From Tieghemiomyces parasiticus (Eukaryota; Kickxellomycota; Dimargaritomycetes; Dimargaritales; Dimargaritaceae): a stretch of 13,105 nt of DNA. Positions 9,051 through 13,105 of this stretch are shown here, piece after piece. Under the pieces are notes generated by a model. It had not been told where the DNA came from. It did no database searches and saw only the letters and a list, made by a program, of their open reading frames with translations. The stretch is from the NCBI GenBank assembly GCA_027575765.1, contig JANBPT010001166.1, forward strand, positions 1 to 13,105, in the 5' to 3' direction. Every line of letters begins with the position of its first letter. Positions within the stretch are counted from its first letter, which is position 1. The position numbers and the translations under genes were made by a program.

Positions 9051-10340
9051 GTGGGCAGGCTGTGGCAGGCGGCAAGCTTATGGACCCAAAGTAGGGCAAG
9101 TTTGGTGTAATTAAAGGCAGCAGGTGCTTGACTGCAGCCTAAACCATAGGGGACATCAGTAGTTAGGAAATAGAGAGACTGGGCTGCCAAAGAGTTTGGT
9201 CCAGTAGTTAGGTTAAGGGCTAAATAATGTTTTCAGAACGTATACTAACATTAAGGAATAATAAGATGACAAACTCCCCAGGCCAAGGTTCAGTTATGGC
9301 TTTGGTGCTTATAGTGCCCAACAAGGATCTATCGAAATTCCCTGTGGGTGCATATCCTTTCTTCCTGGGGTCTTCCCTGGCACACCCTAAGGGGGGGGGA
9401 AGCCCCACCTTGCTATTGGCACAGTTTATTGTAACTCTTCAATGGTTGTATAATAGGCTGTAATTAAGATTTATGTGATGGAAAACCACACCTAGCAATC
9501 CCAGTGTGGTGGTTCCCAATCACCACATCTGGCCTCCCCAACTAACCAATAAACCTCACTAACTTACTTCTTGACATTTGGCCACCATAGTTGTCACTCC
9601 CCTCTTGGGCCACCCACAGCCCCCTTGTACCACATCCTCCCTAATCCCTGCCACCACAGCAGCAAAGCCTGGGTCTGTATACCAACCAGCCTAGTATCTT
9701 AAAGGACCATATGATGAGGGAGTATTGAATACTATGGGGCAAGGTCTAATGTAGGTGTCATATGCATTTATCCTTCCCTGGCAACTTTTCCTGGATATCT
9801 CTATTTGATAGAGCTCACTTCCATGGCTCAGTGAGCTACATTGACATACAGCATTGCCAAACTCAAATAGTGGTCTAGGTAAATAGCCATTGGATACTTT
9901 AGCCAACAAATAGAAAAGTACATATGTATTGGAGACAACAACTGTGAGCCAGTCTACCACTTGAAAGGACGTTGCTCTTGCTGCCATTCCAGGAGAGTGA
10001 GACGATAATGGTGGCACACTGATAAGTGGAAGCTATTGACCAATCAGAGTGCATTATGTAATATTTCTAAAAGGTTAACAATATCTCCGCCCCTGAATTG
10101 TCTGTGAAGGCTACCTAGATATTAGACCCTAAGGTCAGATACTTCAGTAGCCTAATCACGATCTTAATAGGTGGGGAGGATGAGCTTCACTAAAGGTAGA
10201 CATACTTGGGACAAGGAAAGTACAAATGAAACCAAGGGAAACTCAAAAGGGTTTCCTGGAGGCAAGGCAGGGGAAACACTCCCAGAACATAGAGGAGCAG
10301 ATGCTCAGGGTATATATATGATAAGGTAAATGCCCAAATG
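9051..10340. other. CpG-depleted, gene-free DNA at the left of the repeat compartment
   Basis: Open frames here (up to ~108 codons) match nothing I know. CpG is almost absent: between about 9335 and 9969 I find not a single CG, despite roughly 45-47% GC. TG and CA are frequent, the pattern left by deamination of methylated CpG. Features seen: G9 run at 9391-9399, an 8-bp hairpin AGCTCACT/AGTGAGCT at 9812-9837, and the first TATA module at 10259-10318. Probably degraded mobile-element DNA, but no coding remnant is recognisable. Confidence 0.6.
10259..10318 (+). repeat. Short TATA module, copy 1 (most diverged)
   Basis: AGGCAAGGCAGGGGAAACAC ... CTCCCAGAACAT ... ATGCTCAGGG then TATATATA. It aligns by eye with the modules at 10846-10910 and 12944-13012: same order of GGCAAGGCAGGG-like box, GGGAAA, CTCCC, GCTC and TATA with about 55-60 bp total. 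It lies just upstream of direct-repeat copy 1. Confidence 0.55.
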
Positions 10341-10815
10341 ACAATGGCATTGATAAGGCCTGCAATTACTACCACTTAATCCCAGGTGGCAAGACAAAGG
10401 TTGCTGGGACAGAACAATGGTCTCTCAAGGACATGACCTTAAAAACAATAGGGCAGGTGGTACCATTAGTCAGCAACAAGTCTAGACAGCAGGACAACCA
10501 TCTAGATGTCTCTAGGAGGTCGGACTCATGACCATATGACCAAGGGCAATGTAACCTAAAATGTTACTGCCAGGGTAGGCCAAGGGTAACTAGTGAGGAA
10601 ACCTATGCAGGATTTCCCATACCCTACAGTATTATTTACCATGCTAGACAGGAGGGCCTCTATACATGAGTGGGTAGTGGTGGATACCTTGCAGATGCCA
10701 TTCTCACAAGTAGCAAGGCTATTATACCAAAACAAGACATACTGGCGGGTATATCAAGTGGTAAAGAACCTTCAAGAGACCTAACAAAGTGAGGGCTCCA
10801 CATGTTGTGAAGCGT
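10341..10815. repeat. ~460-bp dispersed direct repeat, copy 1
   Basis: Matches 11973-12425 in the same orientation at an identity I estimate by eye as about 80%. Shared blocks include TTAGTCAGCAACAAGTCTAG, CTCATGACCATATGA, CAAGGGCAATG, CTAGTGAGGAAACCTATGCA, TTGCAGATGCCATTC and GGGTATATCAAGTGGTA. Copy 1 keeps about 21 bp near 10351 that copy 2 lacks. Read on the minus strand, both copies share a weakly protein-like frame interrupted by stops at the same positions, so any coding ancestor was already broken, or the repeat is non-coding. Likely an old transposable-element fragment of unknown class. Confidence 0.85.
10794..10809 (+). repeat. 16-bp perfect repeat GGCTCCACATGTTGTG, copy 1
   Basis: Lies at the right end of direct-repeat copy 1 and recurs exactly at 11220-11235. 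Repeat copy 2 has a mutated version (GGCTCTACAGATATG at ~12408). The TGTTGTG part resembles an LTR start, but no matching LTR end was found. Confidence 0.8.
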
Positions 10816-10845
10816 AGTTTGTGATAGTAGATTTAATAAAAAATA

Positions 10846-10910
10846 GTACCCCAAGGCAGGGTTGGGAAAACGCTCCCCAAGCTCAGAAGTGCCGGAGCTT
10901 GGGCTATAAA
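10846..10910 (+). repeat. Short TATA module, copy 2, with 9-bp perfect dyad
   Basis: Begins GTACCCCAAGGCAGGG like the copy at 12944. It contains the inverted repeat CCCAAGCTC (10876-10884) / GAGCTTGGG (10895-10903) with a 10-nt loop, followed two bases later by TATAAA (10905-10910). It reads like a Pol II core promoter with a dyad directly upstream of the TATA box, possibly of a mobile element. Confidence 0.6.
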
Positions 10911-10915
10911 TAATG

Positions 10916-11219
10916 ATTCTGAATCTCCAAGAGGTTGTGGCCCTGCTGGCTACTCCATAGTTTGCCGCTTCACCTATTGGCCCTCCAGGATATGAGACAT
11001 AATAAATCAAAAAGTTGTAGAACAATAGGTTGCCTAGGTCATGGGACATTTAGACCATTAGCTGGTGGGAAATCTGCCGGAGGTGCATAATTGAAATGTT
11101 GCCATTCCCAAGGCCTCAGTCTTTTATCCTGGTCCTTGTAGTCAACTCCATTTGGTATCATTGACCTTATGTAATAGAGTCAACCCTCAGGAATCTTCAG
11201 GAGTGCAAATAACTATCTA
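10916..11219. other. CpG-poor spacer between repeat elements
   Basis: About 300 bp with no gene or RNA I can support. A 129-codon minus-strand frame overlaps it and the neighbouring repeat, but resembles no known protein and partly repeats in copy 2 with changes. Confidence 0.5.
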
Positions 11220-11235
11220 GGCTCCACATGTTGTG
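11220..11235 (+). repeat. 16-bp perfect repeat GGCTCCACATGTTGTG, copy 2
   Basis: Identical to 10794-10809, where it ends direct-repeat copy 1. Here it lies just left of the CpG-containing patch that carries the 5S gene, so it may be the end of a third, otherwise lost repeat copy. Confidence 0.8.
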
Positions 11236-11427
11236 GTGCTCAGCCCTAGGCAGGAGGTCTTTGGTTGGGCCGTACGCAACAATGGTCTGGGCCCAACGGC
11301 AATTCAGGGAAAGCTTGTCAACAAGCGGGATTGTTTACGGAAGTGTCAAAAGTAAATAGTATGGGACGAGTACGGCGTGATTATTGATATGAAGAATAAA
11401 ATAGTTTTACCAAATGAATCCAGAAAA

Positions 11428-11484
11428 ATATAGAAAAAATAGCTGGTGAGCCCTTGCCTAACTGCGCGGGCTCGCTTTTATACT
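11428..11484 (+). promoter_or_regulatory. Hairpin + TATA module, copy A
   Basis: ATATAGAAAAAA, then the inverted repeat GAGCCC (11448-11453) / GGGCTC (11468-11473) with a 14-nt loop, then GCTTTTATACT. It is homologous to 12672-12727. It is about 170 bp upstream of the 5S gene, too far for a Pol III element. Probably a Pol II promoter or leader hairpin of a mobile element. Confidence 0.5.
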
Positions 11485-11650
11485 CTTGTGCGGGGAAGGA
11501 TCTGCATCCCCCTGCATAACGTGTGTAACCTTAAAACTTTGATCCTAGCTTTCCCCCTAGCCAGGTTGGCTAGTATTTACGTTTTCCCCATGTAGACGTG
11601 CCCGTCAGATACCTTCAAGAGCGAAAGCAGGTGTCGGCACCACAATGTCA

Positions 11651-11767
11651 GTTGCGGCCATCTGTTGACGTGAAGCACCGTATCCCGTTTGATCTGCGAA
11701 GTTAAGGGTCAATCAGCCGATTGAGTACTAAGGTGGGTGACCACTTGGGAATAGTCGGTGCCGCAAC
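11651..11767 (+). rRNA. 5S ribosomal RNA gene
   Basis: 5S rRNA is the Pol III-transcribed RNA of the large ribosomal subunit. The sequence shows the conserved blocks GAAGCACCGTATCCCGT, ATCTGCGAAGTTAAG (box A region), GAGTACTAAGGTGGGTGACC (box C region) and TTGGGAATA in correct order. Helix I is a perfect 8-bp pairing of GTTGCGGC (11651-11658) with GCCGCAAC (11760-11767). Helix II forms between CTGTTGAC and GTCAATCAG with one bulged T. At 117 nt it is slightly shorter than the usual 118-121, because loop A has CAT where CATACC is typical. It stands alone here, so 5S genes are probably dispersed in this genome. The intact internal promoter, stems and terminator suggest a functional gene; a recent pseudogene remains possible because of the short loop A. 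Confidence 0.93.
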
Positions 11768-11778
11768 TTTTTCTTTTT
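11768..11778 (+). terminator. Pol III terminator of the 5S gene
   Basis: TTTTTCTTTTT begins at the first base after helix I of the 5S gene. Five T in the non-template strand is sufficient for Pol III termination in most fungi, and the second run is a backup. Confidence 0.88.
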
Positions 11779-11972
11779 GCTAAGAATACAGTAAGCACCG
11801 CCTGGGATTAGTATTATGACATGCCATGCCATTATTACAACCTGGCTATAATGAGCTAGGTAGTACCCAGAAGCACTGTGTAGAAATCGTTATCTAAGCA
11901 TACTGATACTAAAGCTCCAACTATATCTATTGTAGAGGTAATACCCAAGTGGCAAAGGCGCTAGTTTTCCCT

Positions 11973-12425
11973 ACAATGGCATCCACTTAATCCAGGGTAA
12001 AATTGCAAAAGTTGGGATGACCAGAAAAACAATCTCTCAAAGACATGACCTCAAGAATAATAGGACAGGTTGTAGGATTAGTCAGCAACAAGTCTAGACA
12101 ATAGGAAAACCACCTAGATGTCTCTAGGAAGTCAAACTCATGACCATATGATCAAGGGCAATGCAACCTAAAGTGCTACTGCCAGGGTAGGCTAAGGGTA
12201 ACTAGTGAGGAAACCTATGCAGGATTTACCATGCCCTAGAGTGGAATTTCCCATGCTACATAGGAGGAACTCTATACATGGGTGGGTAGCAGTAGCTGCC
12301 TTGCAGATGCCATTCCCAGAAGTGGCAAGGTAATTATACTTATATAAGACACACTGGTGGGTATATCAAGTGGTACAGAACCCTTCAAAAGAGCTAATAA
12401 AGTGAGGGCTCTACAGATATGTAAA
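11973..12425. repeat. ~460-bp dispersed direct repeat, copy 2
   Basis: Diverged copy of 10341-10815, same orientation. Differences are mostly transitions; an example at a CpG is GTCGGAC in copy 1 (~10518-10524) against GTCAAAC here (~12130-12136). Copy 2 lacks about 21 bp after ACAATGGCAT (11973-11982). Its right end runs through AAAGTGAGGGCTCTACA and then diverges. No TIRs, LTR ends or target-site duplications were found, so the element class is unknown. Confidence 0.85.
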
Positions 12426-12671
12426 ACGGACTGATATCTGGAGGTTGGTACCACTTTCAAAAGATTCTCCAGGACAAAGTGGAGAGTTCCAGAATACACA
12501 GTTGGACTGGCTATATCCAAAATTTGCAATCAAAAGTGGGATAGATCAACTATTGACAGAGAAAACCTAACAAGAAAATCTATAGATGTATACCAACAAA
12601 CAAGCTTAAAGAAATATTAGTATGAGACTTTACTAGCAAAATAGCGCCAATGGATGGCACTATGGGACGGG
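12426..12671. other. AT-rich spacer, nothing identified
   Basis: About 245 bp of AT-rich DNA with few CpG between repeat copy 2 and the hairpin/TATA module. No frame, RNA fold or repeat stands out. Confidence 0.5.
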
Positions 12672-12727
12672 ATATAGAAAAAAGCTGCCGGGCCCTGTGT
12701 TGCATACTTGGGCCTGGCTTATATACT
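12672..12727 (+). promoter_or_regulatory. Hairpin + TATA module, copy B
   Basis: ATATAGAAAAAAGCTG, then GGGCCC (12690-12695) / GGGCCT (12710-12715) forming a 6-bp stem (outer pair G-T) around a 14-nt loop, then GGCTTATATACT. It aligns with copy A at 11428-11484 over its whole length; stem partners change together while loops differ. Confidence 0.5.
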
Positions 12728-12773
12728 ATGACTAAATATGAATGATCTACAGTTATTGGTCAAGGGTTTAGCT

Positions 12774-12806
12774 AGGCCCCCGTCTCTCCCGGGCCTCTCC
12801 CAGAGG
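12774..12806 (+). other. Two overlapping, mutually exclusive hairpins downstream of the TATA module
   Basis: AGGCCC (12774-12779) pairs with GGGCCT (12791-12796), loop 11 nt. CCTCT (12794-12798) pairs with AGAGG (12802-12806), loop 3 nt. They share 12794-12796, so both cannot form at once. A pyrimidine tract ending GTATAG follows (to ~12850) and looks like an intron 3' end. No protein can be assigned. Speculative. Confidence 0.3.
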
Positions 12807-12943
12807 TCATCCGGTTTCTATTTATCTTTTTCTTTTATTATGTGTATAGGTGCGGCCTACTACAATTCTTTAAAGGCAGAGCCTTGCTTGGCTTTGCAGA
12901 TTGTGAAGAATAGATATATAAACCAATTTTAATGACGAACTGG

Positions 12944-13012
12944 GTACCCCAAGGCAGGGTAGGGAAAATCACTCCTCAAGCTATTAGGTGTAAAAGCTCA
13001 GGCCTTATATAA
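12944..13012 (+). repeat. Short TATA module, copy 3
   Basis: Starts GTACCCCAAGGCAGGG exactly as copy 2, then GGGAAAATCACTCCTCAAGC, a degenerate dyad (AAGCT ... AGCTCAGG) and TTATATAAG at the same distance. The last ~90 bp of the window show nothing further. Confidence 0.6.
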
Positions 13013-13105
13013 GATAAAATAATATATATTCTCTAAACCATAGTTTTGGTCGCCTCAGTTATTTAGGCTGGTGGATAACTTATTGGCAACCTCAGATGAA
13101 ACTAA

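Noticed and set aside
9691..10017. 108-codon minus-strand frame in the CpG-free stretch
   Set aside because: No recognisable domain. CpG loss removes some stop-prone contexts and this length is not remarkable. It may be a dead element remnant, but nothing shows it.
9335..10815. Repeat-induced point mutation (RIP)
   Set aside because: Classical RIP changes CpA to TpA; here CA dinucleotides are abundant and CG is the missing one, which fits CpG methylation decay better.
10660..11049. 129-codon minus-strand frame partly repeated at 12272-12529
   Set aside because: The shared part reflects the DNA repeat, not evident protein conservation; the frame resembles no known family and its upstream half is not in the second copy.
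11229..11281. Solo LTR running from TGTTGTG to CGCAACA
   Set aside because: Only about 53 bp, far too short for an LTR, with no target-site duplication seen. Retained only as a note on the 16-bp repeat.
1..11778. Functional linkage of BRF1 and the 5S gene as a Pol III cluster
   Set aside because: They are 10.7 kb apart, separated by unrelated genes and by a chromatin-like compositional boundary. Coincidence is the simpler reading.

Overview
The window looks like nuclear DNA of a fungus. The evidence is a GC-rich, CpG-rich gene set with short spliceosomal introns (133-232 nt, GTAAGN-like donors, some CTAAC-like branch sites), mitochondrial proteins with cleavable-looking presequences, a fungal/metazoan-type Brf1, and a dispersed 5S rRNA gene. 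An early-diverging lineage is possible, but I cannot fix the phylum from this sequence alone.

Layout. (1) 1-951, plus strand: the C-terminal 316 codons of BRF1, the TFIIIB subunit for RNA polymerase III, cut by the window edge. (2) 1592-2929, minus strand: a single-exon mitochondrial kinase of the pyruvate/branched-chain ketoacid dehydrogenase kinase family (Pkp1-like), whose ATP-site motifs are unusually degenerate. It is convergent with BRF1. (3) 2930-5918: about 3 kb with no gene I can support; its GC skew flips between about 3.9 and 4.4 kb. (4) 5981-7943, minus strand: a six-exon gene for a short (366 aa) LETM1-domain inner mitochondrial membrane protein. Its reading frame is only visible after removing five introns. 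(5) 7944-9050: intergenic. (6) About 9050-13105: a compositionally different, AT-richer, strongly CpG-depleted, repeat-rich compartment. It has two diverged ~460-bp direct repeats, three copies of a short 'GTACCCCAAGGCAGGG ... TATA' module, and two homologous hairpin-plus-TATA modules. (7) Within that compartment, about 11.24-11.78 kb is a CpG-containing patch carrying a 5S rRNA gene (11651-11767) with a perfect terminal stem and an oligo-T terminator.

Two of the three proteins act in mitochondria: one on the ketoacid dehydrogenase complexes of the matrix, one in the inner membrane. BRF1 and 5S RNA both belong to the Pol III system, but they are 10.7 kb apart and I read this as coincidence. 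I see no operon-like or cluster logic, and no convincing new defence or metabolic system. The points most worth a second look are the degenerate kinase, the paired hairpin/TATA modules with a possible compensatory base change, and the sharp CpG-poor compartment interrupted by the 5S patch.
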